From Methanothermobacter sp. CaT2 (lineage in GTDB: Archaea; Methanobacteriota; Methanobacteria; Methanobacteriales; Methanothermobacteraceae), in the NCBI RefSeq assembly GCF_000828575.1, contig NZ_AP011952.1, positions 1,331,001 to 1,395,000 of the forward strand: a DNA stretch of 64,000 nucleotides. Reading direction: 5' to 3'. Shown here piece by piece: positions 37,109-45,814 of this stretch. How positions within the stretch are numbered: the stretch's first letter is position 1; each line of letters starts with the position of its first letter. The position numbers were made by a program, and so were the translations under genes. Below the pieces are notes generated by a model, which was not told where the DNA came from, did not search any database, and saw only the letters and a program-made list of their open reading frames with translations.

Positions 37109-37705
37109 TTGATAGCCATCATAGACTATGGAAGCGGAAACCTCAGGAGCATAGCCAATGCATTCAGGAGGATAGGGGCAGATGCCCGTGTGACATCCGA
37201 TCCACAGATCCTTGCAGCCGCTGACGCACTCGTACTCCCGGGTGTCGGTGCCTTCGGAAGTGCGATGGCCAAACTCGAGGACCTGAGGGAAACCCTTCTG
37301 GGGAACATAAGGGACGGGAAACCCTTCCTGGGGATATGCCTAGGGCTTCAGGTACTTCTTTCAGAGAGCCAGGAATCTCCCGGTGTCCAGGGCCTTGACC
37401 TTATACCTGGAAGGGTAATAAGGATACCCCCTGGCAATAAGGTGCCCCATATGGGCTGGAACCAGCTGGTAATTGTGAAGGATTCACAGCTCCTTGAGGG
37501 TGCTGAGGATGAGTACTTCTACTTCGTCCACTCCTACTATGCTGAACCCTCCACCGATGTGGTCGTTGCAAGGACAGATTATGGGGTTGAGATGACAGCG
37601 GCCATCGAATCTGATAACATCCATGCAACCCAGTTCCACCCTGAAAAGAGCGGGGAAGCCGGACTGGATGTTCTAAGGAACTTTGTAGAGATAATCAGGG
37701 CATGA
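37109..37705 (+). CDS. hisH: imidazole glycerol phosphate synthase, glutaminase subunit
   Basis: A 198-residue class I glutamine amidotransferase. Nucleophile motif G-I-C-L-G-L-Q near 75-81 and the His-Glu pair in Q-F-H-P-E-K-S near 176-182. HisH supplies ammonia to HisF, which makes imidazole glycerol phosphate and AICAR in histidine synthesis. It starts at TTG 37109 behind GGTGA, six bases after the upstream gene. hisF is not in the window. Confidence 0.95.
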   Translation: MIAIIDYGSGNLRSIANAFRRIGADARVTSDPQILAAADALVLPGVGAFGSAMAKLEDLRETLLGNIRDGKPFLGICLGLQVLLSESQESPGVQGLDLIPGRVIRIPPGNKVPHMGWNQLVIVKDSQLLEGAEDEYFYFVHSYYAEPSTDVVVARTDYGVEMTAAIESDNIHATQFHPEKSGEAGLDVLRNFVEIIRA

Positions 37706-37727
37706 AAGATCAGTGAGAGGTTGGATA

Positions 37728-39086
37728 ATGGATATAGAGGGATTTGTAAGGCGAAACATGGATTCCATGGATGAGGAGTCACTCAGGAACGCACTGGCTG
37801 ACCTTATACTGGAATTCAAGGATACAGACAGGGAAACATCCATCCGGATGGCGGACGCGGTTATCTATGAGGTTAAGAATACCCTTAAAACCGGCGGACT
37901 GGACGACGGCCTCAGGACCATAATATCATACCCCCCTGCAGGGGTTGGAATGGGTGAGATGGGGGTCGGGTCCCGGGGTGAGGGCGACTTTTTTGTCCAC
38001 AGGAAGATCGCAGATATCGTTTCAAGCACAGGGACACGTTCATTCATAAATCCTGAGGCACAGGATGATGGTGGCGTCGTAAGGACTGAAACAGGAAGTG
38101 GGGACGTATACATAACAACCGCAGTGGATGGGATACACTCACGCCTAAGCGAATACCCCTTCCTCGGGGGCTTCCATGTCACCAGGGCAGCCCTGAGGGA
38201 TGTGTGTGTGATGGGTTCAAGGCCCGTGGCCCTCATAAGCGACCTCCACCTTGCAGATGATGGTGACGTCGGTAAACTATTTGACTTCACTGCAGGGGTT
38301 GCAGCAGTATCAGAACTCGTTGACGTCCCGGTGGTCGCCGGGAGCACCCTGAGGGTCGGGGGTGACATGGTCCTTGGTGACAGGCTTGTCAGCGCAGTCG
38401 GGGCCATAGGCTTTTCAGAGACACCACCAACAGCCAGGAAGCGTGCAGAGCCCGGAGACGTCATACTCCTAACAGAGGGGTCAGGAGGCGGGACAATAAC
38501 CACAACCGCCATATACCATGGACTCTTCGATGTTGTATGGGAGACTCTTGACGTGAATTTCATAAGGGCCTCCGAGGCCATAATGGATTCAGGGCTCCTG
38601 GGCGATGTCCATGCAATGACAGACGTTACAAATGGCGGTCTGAGGGGAGATGCACATGAGATATCCTCAACAGCCGGGGTTGGACTGGAATTCGATGCCG
38701 ATGCGGTCATGTCCATGATAAACCCCAGTGTCCTGGCGATGCTGCAGGACCTTGAAATTGACCCCCTCGGCGTCTCCATAGATTCGCTCATGATAATAGC
38801 CCCCGAGGACGTGGCCCCTGATGTTATGGACACCATAAGGGGTGCAGGCGTTGATGTTGCAGAAATAGGAAGGGTAACTGACTCAGGGGTCCCGGTTCTC
38901 CTGAGGGACGGTTCAGAGGAGGAACTCAGGCCACTCTTCCGTGAGGCAGCATACACCCAGATAAAGAAGATGGTGGGTGATAAAACACCCCAGGACTTTG
39001 AGGAGATGAAGAGGAAGGTTGAGGATGCTGCAAGGCGTGCCATAGAGAAGAAGGACATGGTGGTCCGGATGATCTCCAGGGAGTAG
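37728..39086 (+). CDS. AIR-synthase/HypE-like ATP-binding protein
   Basis: About 452 residues with the PurM/ThiL/SelD/HypE fold: an acidic ATP-binding segment G-E-G-D-F-F-V-H-R-K near residue 85, I-T-T-A-V-D-G-I-H near 132, and a Gly-rich T-E-G-S-G-G-G-T loop near 250, then M-T-D-V-T-N-G-G-L-R-G-D-A-H. An extra N-terminal helical segment of about 60 residues and a C-terminal charged helix are additional to PurM. It resembles the AIR-synthase-related proteins conserved in methanogens, whose substrate is unknown. ATG 37728 follows GAGGTTGG, 22 bases after hisH. Confidence 0.75.
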   Translation: MDIEGFVRRNMDSMDEESLRNALADLILEFKDTDRETSIRMADAVIYEVKNTLKTGGLDDGLRTIISYPPAGVGMGEMGVGSRGEGDFFVHRKIADIVSSTGTRSFINPEAQDDGGVVRTETGSGDVYITTAVDGIHSRLSEYPFLGGFHVTRAALRDVCVMGSRPVALISDLHLADDGDVGKLFDFTAGVAAVSELVDVPVVAGSTLRVGGDMVLGDRLVSAVGAIGFSETPPTARKRAEPGDVILLTEGSGGGTITTTAIYHGLFDVVWETLDVNFIRASEAIMDSGLLGDVHAMTDVTNGGLRGDAHEISSTAGVGLEFDADAVMSMINPSVLAMLQDLEIDPLGVSIDSLMIIAPEDVAPDVMDTIRGAGVDVAEIGRVTDSGVPVLLRDGSEEELRPLFREAAYTQIKKMVGDKTPQDFEEMKRKVEDAARRAIEKKDMVVRMISRE

Positions 39087-39120
39087 ATCTAAGAGAGTAC
39101 AGCCTTCTTGAAGGGATATC

Positions 39121-39504
39121 ATGGATGATGGGGGCTACATATCCACAACCGACGCGGTTCTTGCACTCACAGTGGTCTTCATAGTAACGGCATCCGTCAT
39201 CAACACGGACCCCCCGCTGGTCACCCCTGAATCTCCGAAAGCAGGGGATGTCCTTGATGCCATGGCGTCCTATCCATCAGGTGAAAGCATACTGGATGGC
39301 CTTGCAGAGTCTCCTGACCCAACCATGGCATCGGATTTCCTCAACAGGACCCTTGAGGGGATGGACTACAATCTCACAGCTGACAGGGGGACCGGTGAGG
39401 TTACCGTTGCATCCCGTGGTTCAATGGAGGATGCAGAAGACATAGACGTGGCTGTGAGGTCGCGGGGAAACGTCACCTTCAGACTCTATCTATGGAAACC
39501 CTGA
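39121..39504 (+). CDS. pilin-like membrane-anchored protein
   Basis: A 127-residue protein with one N-terminal hydrophobic helix (residues about 11-28, D-A-V-L-A-L-T-V-V-F-I-V-T-A-S-V) preceded by D-D-G-G-Y-I-S-T. That short polar head plus helix resembles archaeal prepilin-like N-termini with a processing site after Gly, though the Q-x-S-x-E-Y form is absent. The rest is acidic and probably outside the cell, with two N-x-T/S sites. It starts 34 bases after the AIR-synthase-like gene. A tRNA promoter follows its stop. Confidence 0.6.
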   Translation: MDDGGYISTTDAVLALTVVFIVTASVINTDPPLVTPESPKAGDVLDAMASYPSGESILDGLAESPDPTMASDFLNRTLEGMDYNLTADRGTGEVTVASRGSMEDAEDIDVAVRSRGNVTFRLYLWKP

Positions 39505-39575
39505 TGCAAGACTTAAATACCTGCATGGAAAATTATTAATATAGGATGGTATAAACTACCCTTCACTCTCATTTT

Positions 39576-39647
39576 GCCCTGATAGTGTAGCGGATATCAC
39601 GTAGGACTGCGGATCCTATTACCCGGGTTCAAGTCCCGGTCAGGGCA
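39576..39647 (+). tRNA. tRNA-Arg, anticodon GCG
   Basis: Folds as a complete cloverleaf: acceptor GCCCTGA (39576-39582) with TCAGGGC (39640-39646), D stem GTG/CAC, anticodon stem TAGGA/TCCTA around loop C-T-G-C-G-G-A (anticodon GCG, reads CGC/CGU), T stem CCGGG/CCCGG around TTCAAGT, discriminator A. No intron; CCA is not encoded. A TATA-like TTAATATA lies about 40 bases upstream near 39535, the usual distance for an archaeal tRNA promoter. CGN codons are rare next to AGG in this window. Confidence 0.95.
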
Positions 39648-39874
39648 CTCACCTTCACATTAAAATCCACTGATTCTATTTAAAGGGCGAAACCATCAAG
39701 TAACTGCGTCCGTCCCAGTGTACCGTCTGATCTGGAATCAGCGCTGGAAGCGGAACCTGAAGCGGACCGTCAGCAAATCTCTTCTCATTCTTGCTCTGAT
39801 CATGTCGGGATGGAGATCATCAGCAAATCTTTATTTCATGGACGACAAACTAATGTCTGGAGATGGTGGTTGTT

Positions 39875-41224
39875 ATGGGGACCTACTTCAATCCTGAAAT
39901 AGAGACCATGGAACGTGGCGAATTGGACGCCCTTGTAGAGGAGAGGATAAGGTACACAGTTAACTATGCATATGAAAACTCTCCATTCTACAGCAAATGG
40001 TTCAGGAAGAACAATATCAGGCCCTCAGATATAAAGAGTCATGAGGACCTCAGGGAGCTCCCTATAATAAGCGGTGAAACAGTAAGGAAAAACCAGCCAC
40101 CTGAAAAGGACAGATTTGAATTTAAATGCGCCCCCTGGGAGGAGATCTACACCATCCATGAGACCAGCGGCACCAGCGGAAGACCAAAGTCCTTCTTCCT
40201 CACATGGGGGGACTGGCAGAGGTACGCAGAGAAGTATGCGAGGTCCTTTGTATCCCAGGGATTTGAAACAGGTGACCGGGTCGTCGTATGCGCATCCTAC
40301 GGCATGAACGTCGGGGCCAACACGATGACACTGGCAGCACAGAAGATAGGAATGACAATAATACCTGAGGGCAAATGCACATTTCCTGTGAGGATAATGG
40401 AGAACTACCAGCCAACAGGGATAGTTGCAAACGTATTCAAACTGCTGAGGCTCGCAAGGCGAATGAAGGAGCAGGGAATTGATCCCAGGGAGTCAAGCAT
40501 AAAGAGGCTGGTGGTCGGTGGTGAAAGCTTTGCGCCGGAATCAAGGGCATACGTCGAGGAACTGTGGGGAGTTGATGTCTACAACACCTATGGGAGCACC
40601 GAGGGGACCATGTGTGGGGAATGCCACATCAAGGAGGGACTCCACGTCCCCGAGGACCTCGTACACCTGGATGTCTATGACCCCAACCTCAGGGACTTCG
40701 TTGATGATGGGGAATGCGGCAGGATAGTCCTGACAACCCTGCTACCCGTTGGTGAGAGGACCGGCACACTCCTGCTCAACTATGACACCGAGGACACAAC
40801 CGTGGTCATATCAAGGGACACGTGCAGGTGTGGAAGGACCCACATGAGGATAATGAACCCTGAAAGGGAGGCAGAGACCTTCTGGATCTCCGGTCATCCA
40901 TTCAACCGTGTTGACGTTGAGGCAGCGGTTTTCCAGAGGGAGAACATGGATTACCTCACAGGAGAATATGAGGCCTTCCTCTACGGGGACGAGGATGAGG
41001 GCACAGTGACCATGAGGGTCTCCCTTGAATGTGAGGATCCAGGAAACTGCGCCAAGGAGATAATCCAGGAGAACTTTATAGGAGCCTTCTTCAAATATAA
41101 GAGGGACCTGCATGATGCCTACCTTGAGGGAACATTTGAGATAATATTCAACTTCGTAGGGCCAGGCGAACTCGAATTTTATAAGGTTAAGGGCAGGCCC
41201 AAGCGTATAGTGGATAGGAGATAG
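39875..41224 (+). CDS. ftsA: coenzyme F390 synthetase (phenylacetate-CoA ligase family)
   Basis: About 449 residues of the adenylate-forming family. The adenylation loop H-E-T-S-G-T-S-G-R-P-K is near residues 91-101, Y-G-S-T-E-G-T near 233, and Y-D-T-E-D near 296. In Methanothermobacter this family adenylates or guanylates coenzyme F420 to F390 under oxygen or redox stress, a signal of hydrogen limitation. A second Cys-bearing motif C-R-C-G-R-T-H fits the family. ATG 39875 follows GGTGG; ATG 39863 is less likely. Methanothermobacter carries several paralogues, so plain CoA ligase activity cannot be excluded. Confidence 0.82.
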   Translation: MGTYFNPEIETMERGELDALVEERIRYTVNYAYENSPFYSKWFRKNNIRPSDIKSHEDLRELPIISGETVRKNQPPEKDRFEFKCAPWEEIYTIHETSGTSGRPKSFFLTWGDWQRYAEKYARSFVSQGFETGDRVVVCASYGMNVGANTMTLAAQKIGMTIIPEGKCTFPVRIMENYQPTGIVANVFKLLRLARRMKEQGIDPRESSIKRLVVGGESFAPESRAYVEELWGVDVYNTYGSTEGTMCGECHIKEGLHVPEDLVHLDVYDPNLRDFVDDGECGRIVLTTLLPVGERTGTLLLNYDTEDTTVVISRDTCRCGRTHMRIMNPEREAETFWISGHPFNRVDVEAAVFQRENMDYLTGEYEAFLYGDEDEGTVTMRVSLECEDPGNCAKEIIQENFIGAFFKYKRDLHDAYLEGTFEIIFNFVGPGELEFYKVKGRPKRIVDRR

Positions 41225-41325
41225 TCCAGCTAAGGTTGGGATGTAGGGCAGACATCATCATGGACGGATAGTTTCAGGGAACTGGGCCTTCCTTCAGTGG
41301 ATAGCGAATTATATAATTAAAATGG

Positions 41326-41394
41326 TGCTGAATGCAGAAACATTATCGACTGAGTACATAAATTCTGGAGTAAAACGATGCTGAATGCAGAAAC
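41326..41394 (+). repeat. 16-bp direct repeat at the truD start
   Basis: TGCTGAATGCAGAAAC occurs at 41326-41341 and again at 41379-41394, where it includes the truD start codon region. The period is 53. A TATA-like ATTATATAATTAAA lies just before the first copy (about 41308-41321). A frame opened at GTG 41325 ends in a TGA overlapping the truD start, as at the 1.1-kb duplication. Confidence 0.75.
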
Positions 41395-42625
41395 CTATGT
41401 CACATCAACAGAGGGGACCGGTGGAAGAATAAGGGTGCATAACAGGGACTTTGAGGTGGAGGAGATCCCCCTCACAGAGCCCAGTGGCAGCGGCCCCAAC
41501 ACATGGATATGGATAGAGAAGGAGGGCAGGACAACCCTAGACGTCCTCCTCGACATTGCAAGGGAACTCCACCTTGACAGGAGAAGGATGGGATTCGCTG
41601 GCATGAAGGATAAGAGGGCCGTCACCAGACAGTGGATATGTGTGAGCAACACAGCACCCTCAGAGGTTAAGGCCATAGAGGAAAGGATAAGAAACGTTAA
41701 ATTCCTCAGGGTCACAGCAAATGAGAAGAAACTCCGGATGGGTCAGCTGCTGGGCAACCGTTTCAGGATCCGGATAAGGGACACCGAAATCGATGAACCC
41801 CTGGAGACAGCCAAGGCCACCCTCCAGGAACTTGAGGCTAAGGGTGTCCCGAATTACTATGGCTGGCAGCGCTTTGGGAGTCCAAGGGCAAACACGCACC
41901 TTGTTGGACGGGCACTTGTCCATGGCGATGTAAAGGGCGCGGTTGACAGCTACATAGGTAACCCCCTTGAGGGGGAATCAGAGATTGTTTCAGAGGCCAG
42001 GAGGGCCTATGACAGGGGCGACCTTGAGGAGGCATATGAGCTCATGCCATCATCAATGAGGTATGAGAGGATGATGCTGAGACCGATGCTCAGGGATCTA
42101 CGTAGGGGTGAGTTCTCAGACGAATCATACGTGAGGGCCATCCATGCACTTCCGAAGCCCCTGAAGAGGATGTTCGTCCACGCCTACCAGTCATACCTCT
42201 TCAACCGGGCAGTAAGTGAGAGGGTGGCCCTCGGCATAAACACCCACATCCCCGGCGATATAGTCATTGATAATGACCAGCACATAATACATGACGCTGA
42301 TCAAGATGAACTGGAGGAGCTGATCCTCAACTTCGAGGCCCATCCGACAGCACCATTATATGGCAGCAAGGTCCCCCTTGCCAGTGGAAGGCCCGGTGAG
42401 ATTGAGAGGAGGATACTTGAGGATGAGGGAGTGTCCCTTGAGGACTTCAACTCAATAAAGGTCCCCAAACTGGGAAGCCATGGCATGAGGAGGGCGATAC
42501 GCTTCAGGATATGGGACGTGGATGCCCATGAGAGCCAGGAGGGCCTTACAGTTGAATTCTCAATACCCAGGGGGTGCTATGCAACCTCTGTTTTAAGGGA
42601 GATCATGAAAAAGGATGTTGTCTAG
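41378..42625 (+). CDS. truD: tRNA pseudouridine(13) synthase TruD
   Basis: A 415-residue TruD-family enzyme. The catalytic Asp motif is [14 protein letters not shown] near residues 72-85, followed by N-Y-Y-G-W-Q-R-F-G near 162 and [10 protein letters not shown] near 275; the TRUD insertion domain lies between. It makes pseudouridine at position 13 in the tRNA D arm (archaeal TruD may also act at position 35). ATG 41378; the region just upstream carries a repeat of the first codons. Confidence 0.93.
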   Translation: MLNAETYVTSTEGTGGRIRVHNRDFEVEEIPLTEPSGSGPNTWIWIEKEGRTTLDVLLDIARELHLDRRRMGFAGMKDKRAVTRQWICVSNTAPSEVKAIEERIRNVKFLRVTANEKKLRMGQLLGNRFRIRIRDTEIDEPLETAKATLQELEAKGVPNYYGWQRFGSPRANTHLVGRALVHGDVKGAVDSYIGNPLEGESEIVSEARRAYDRGDLEEAYELMPSSMRYERMMLRPMLRDLRRGEFSDESYVRAIHALPKPLKRMFVHAYQSYLFNRAVSERVALGINTHIPGDIVIDNDQHIIHDADQDELEELILNFEAHPTAPLYGSKVPLASGRPGEIERRILEDEGVSLEDFNSIKVPKLGSHGMRRAIRFRIWDVDAHESQEGLTVEFSIPRGCYATSVLREIMKKDVV

Positions 42626-42710
42626 GTCTTCAGACATGCAGGTGGGTCCATGGATTTTACTGAATATCCGTGACCACTTACTGAATGATTAAAGGTATGG
42701 AGATGATCCG

Positions 42711-43106
42711 GTGGAAGTTGACTGCAGAGTTATATCACGTGGAAAGGGAAGAGGTCCAGTTCTGGTATCAACTGAACCATTGAGCTTTCTCGGAGGAGTT
42801 GATCCCGGCACGGGGAGGGTTATTGACCAGAAACACCCCCTCCATGGCAGGAGCATGAAGGGGAAGGTTCTCCTCATACCCGGCGGTAAGGGCTCCACGG
42901 TGGGGTCCTATGTCATATTTCAGATGGCAAAGAACGAAACAGCTCCGGCCGCCATAATATGCCTGAACGCGGAGCCAATAATCGCAACCGGGGCCATAAT
43001 GGCCGGCATACCCATGGTGGACAGACCCTCGGAGGACCTCCTCGGTCTTCTGGAGGATTCAATGGAGGTTGAGGTGGATGCTGAGGAGGGAAAAATAAGG
43101 TTCTAG
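42711..43106 (+). CDS. phosphomevalonate dehydratase small subunit (aconitase X swivel domain)
   Basis: A 131-residue DUF126/aconitase-X small-subunit protein. [10 protein letters not shown]-x-T-G near residues 22-33, [21 protein letters not shown] near 46-66, and C-L-N-A-E-P-I-I-A near 84-92 are the conserved swivel-domain blocks. With the large iron-sulfur subunit it dehydrates 5-phosphomevalonate in the archaeal mevalonate route to isoprenoid lipids. The large subunit gene is not nearby. GTG 42711 follows GGAGATG. The stop overlaps the convergent DUF5518 gene by four bases. Confidence 0.88.
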   Translation: MEVDCRVISRGKGRGPVLVSTEPLSFLGGVDPGTGRVIDQKHPLHGRSMKGKVLLIPGGKGSTVGSYVIFQMAKNETAPAAIICLNAEPIIATGAIMAGIPMVDRPSEDLLGLLEDSMEVEVDAEEGKIRF

Positions 43107-43450
43107 TCCCTGAAGGACCCCAGTATGCTGCCGGCGCTCCCACCAAGGAATCCAAGGCTCATATCACCTGCAAGGGCGTATATAAGTATTGAGAGGATCG
43201 GCATATTCATGATACCAGTTTTGATGTAGACCATGAGGATGTTTATGATGCCAACGGCGGCCCCCATGATAACCCCATTCACCGCACCGTTGAGATAATC
43301 CTTATCTGCGATGTAACCGCAGGCCACAGAGGCCAGGAGAATTGAAAGCACGCCCATCAATGAGGGGATCAGTAATCTGAGGAGGGGTCCAAGGATGACT
43401 GTAAGGATGATACCAGAAACAACTGCCTTCCAGTTAACTTCAATTTCCAT
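43103..43450 (-). CDS. DUF5518-like small membrane protein
   Basis: A 115-residue protein with three to four hydrophobic helices and Gly-rich turns ([12 protein letters not shown] between helices two and three). This pattern fits the DUF5518 family, common in Methanobacteriales and of unknown function. The second of two adjacent ATGs (43450) is better placed after GGTGA. Convergent with the phosphomevalonate dehydratase gene. Confidence 0.7.
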   Translation of the reverse strand: MEIEVNWKAVVSGIILTVILGPLLRLLIPSLMGVLSILLASVACGYIADKDYLNGAVNGVIMGAAVGIINILMVYIKTGIMNMPILSILIYALAGDMSLGFLGGSAGSILGSFRD

Positions 43451-43602
43451 CATCGATCACCATGAATAATAATTTATGATGGATATATAATGTTATGGTC
43501 GGATTGGTAATGATGCCCCAGATAAAAGTAAGAACTTGCTGGACCAGAGATTCATTCATGGGATAATTCGAACGGTTTTTGGGTGCTAAGGAGTTGCATT
43601 TC

Positions 43603-44154
43603 ATGGTTATTGATGATTTTAATGATTATAAGCTCTCATTTTTTGATGATAAATGGGTACCGGTTTTTCTGATCGTCTGGTTAACGGTGTTCCTCCTTTC
43701 CCATCCTGACATGAACTTTAAGCTCCTGGCGGGACTGATCTTTTCCGCCATAATAATCGTCTATAAACCGGAGGGATTCCTTGATGGCCATAAAAGGAGG
43801 ATCTTCATCTTAACAGTCATAATGTATCCCCCCGCTGAATTTGCACTGAAGCTACTGGCTGCCTCAGGGCCCCTTGCAGTGAACATGGCCGAGCACTTTA
43901 CTGCGGGTCTTGTGGTGGCAATTTATCTTTCAACACTCCTCCATGGCGCACTCAAAAAACGGAGCCAGTGGGAGAGGTTCATGTTCACGGTATCGGCTGC
44001 AGTCCTCTTCTGTCTCTTATATGAAATCACAGGGTTTTTAATCTACTATGAGCCATCTGCTGCCCTGTACTCAGACACAATGAGGGACCTCTCAATGAAC
44101 ATGGCCGGCGCGGTCATGGTAGCTGCACTCATCTCCGATGAGGGGAAAATCTAG
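43603..44154 (+). CDS. multi-pass membrane protein of unknown function
   Basis: About 183 residues with five hydrophobic helices. The motif N-M-A-E-H-F-T-A-G near residue 93 and the closing L-S-M-N-M-A-G-A-V recall bacterial DUF2238/YjdF-type proteins, with conserved polar residues in helices, but I am not certain of the family. The start at ATG 43603 follows AAGGAG; TTG 43579 is possible. Not clearly in an operon. Confidence 0.6.
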   Translation: MVIDDFNDYKLSFFDDKWVPVFLIVWLTVFLLSHPDMNFKLLAGLIFSAIIIVYKPEGFLDGHKRRIFILTVIMYPPAEFALKLLAASGPLAVNMAEHFTAGLVVAIYLSTLLHGALKKRSQWERFMFTVSAAVLFCLLYEITGFLIYYEPSAALYSDTMRDLSMNMAGAVMVAALISDEGKI

Positions 44155-44200
44155 AATATAGGTTTTCATGTTCCTGGATGGGGCCAGCAGTTCAAGCTGC

Positions 44201-44464
44201 TCACGGGAACGATGGGGGTATCGGTTCTGGCTCCGGGCCAGGGCCGGAGGTGTTATTTGTCGGGGGGTTCTCAGAGGCACTTCCACTATCGGTACTGCAG
44301 CGTACCTCCCCGGTGTCCTGGGCAGAGTTTAGTCTGCTCCTCTGGAAGTAGGACCTGTAGATTATCAGTGCGAGTATTGCAATGACCACCATGGCTCCGA
44401 AGAGGAGTATGTATTCTGAGGATGACTGACCGGATTCATCCAGTAAAAATGATTCAGAAAACAT
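44201..44464 (-). CDS. type IV pilin-like protein with class III signal peptide
   Basis: An 87-residue protein. After a short acidic leader ending in D-E-S-G comes Q-S-S-S-E-Y-I-L-L-F-G-A-M, the archaeal class III (EppA-cleaved) prepilin signature, with a hydrophobic helix to about residue 36. The mature protein would be about 75 residues, with a Pro/Glu/Asn-rich C-terminus. Processing after Gly12 and assembly into a surface pilus would be expected. No pilus assembly genes are adjacent. Confidence 0.82.
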   Translation of the reverse strand: MFSESFLLDESGQSSSEYILLFGAMVVIAILALIIYRSYFQRSRLNSAQDTGEVRCSTDSGSASENPPTNNTSGPGPEPEPIPPSFP

Positions 44465-44559
44465 GTAGATCAGCCCCTAAATCTATATAGGTTCCGTTGT
44501 ATATATATTTTCCTTACAGAATTGAAGGTGACCATAAGGGTATTTTCAGGGGTTTTTCC

Positions 44560-45771
44560 ATGAGATTTGCAGTGAAGGGTGAAGTTCTGGACATCCATTC
44601 AGGGGAGCATGAAAGGAGGTACGTGCTTGTTGATAGGGGGAGGATAACCGCCATTGAGAGTAGTGTCACAGGTGTTGAGGTTATTGATGCCTCTGATAAG
44701 TTCATTCTCCCCGGCTTCATTGACCTGCACACCCATCTAATGGAAGATGGGTTCAGGACAGAGAGCAAACTTGAGGATCCACTCTCACTCTACTTCTACA
44801 GGGCCCTTGAGAACATGAGGGCAACCCTCCAGGCAGGTGTTACAACGGTAAGGGACGCTGGCCTTGCAGACCTCGGTGTTAAGATGGCCTCCGACAGCCA
44901 CATCATCCAGGCGCCCAGGATGCAGATAAGCGTCACGCCCCTATCAATCACAGGAGGCCACTTCGACTTTCACACAAGATCCGGACTCAACATTGAAAGG
45001 AGATACAGGGGGCTACCCTCCGGTATCTGTGATGGGATCCCATCTGTGAGGAAGAGGACGAGGGAGGTCCTGAGGGCAGGGGCGGATGTTGTTAAGGTAA
45101 TGGCGACTGGTGGAGTCATGAGCAGCACGGACAGACCATCGGACACCCAGTTCACACCGTCAGAACTTGCAGCCATAGTTGAGGAGGCATCATTCAGGGG
45201 TAAAAATGTTATGGTCCATGCCCATGGTCTCCAGGGGATAAAGAATTCCATAAAGGCGGGTGTTCATTCAGTTGAACATGGAACATACCTGGATAAAAGG
45301 ACCGCCAGGTTGATGGCTGAAAGGGGCGTCTACCTGGTACCAACATTCCTGGTAACCCGCCTCAACAACGATAAGGCCCTGAGGGGAGAACTGGCGGAAT
45401 ACAGCCGCAGGGACGCCATTGAGGTGGCAGAAGTCCACAGGGAGAACATGGAGATGGCCTACAATGAGGGCGTGCGGATGGTTATGGGCACAGATTCAGG
45501 TGTTGTTGAGCATGGAATGAACCTGCTTGAACTATCCTACCTTACAGAGACCGGCATGGAACCACTGGAAGCCATAAGGGCTGGAACCATACATGCAGCC
45601 GAATGCATGGGGTGGGAGGACAGGATAGGTTCAATAGAAAAGGGTAAAATTGCAGATATTGTTGTAACTGAGGTGAATCCGGTGGAGGAGATAGACGAAC
45701 TCTCCAGGCCCGGGAACGTGCTCCTGGTTGTGAGGGATGGCATAATCTACAGGGATGAGCTGGTCTCTTGA
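44560..45771 (+). CDS. amidohydrolase (prolidase/imidazolonepropionase-like)
   Basis: About 403 residues. Binuclear metal site residues: D-L-H-T-H-L near 56-61, the likely carboxylated Lys in V-V-K-V-M-A-T-G-G near 180, V-H-A-H-G near 221, V-E-H-G-T-Y near 241 and the Asp in V-M-G-T-D-S-G near 310. This layout fits the archaeal Xaa-Pro dipeptidase-type amidohydrolases. The substrate is unknown; N-acyl or N-methyl amino acid peptides are known for relatives. ATG 44560 is preferred to upstream frame starts because the family begins with the beta strand R-F-A-V-K-G. Confidence 0.82.
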   Translation: MRFAVKGEVLDIHSGEHERRYVLVDRGRITAIESSVTGVEVIDASDKFILPGFIDLHTHLMEDGFRTESKLEDPLSLYFYRALENMRATLQAGVTTVRDAGLADLGVKMASDSHIIQAPRMQISVTPLSITGGHFDFHTRSGLNIERRYRGLPSGICDGIPSVRKRTREVLRAGADVVKVMATGGVMSSTDRPSDTQFTPSELAAIVEEASFRGKNVMVHAHGLQGIKNSIKAGVHSVEHGTYLDKRTARLMAERGVYLVPTFLVTRLNNDKALRGELAEYSRRDAIEVAEVHRENMEMAYNEGVRMVMGTDSGVVEHGMNLLELSYLTETGMEPLEAIRAGTIHAAECMGWEDRIGSIEKGKIADIVVTEVNPVEEIDELSRPGNVLLVVRDGIIYRDELVS

Positions 45772-45814
45772 TTGGCTGAAGTTCAGGTTGAATCATGGAT
45801 CTGGTGGAATGTAA

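Noticed and set aside
37865-39058. 397-codon ORF antisense to the AIR-synthase-like gene
   Set aside because: It is long, but it is Ser/Pro-rich low-complexity antisense of a well-supported gene.
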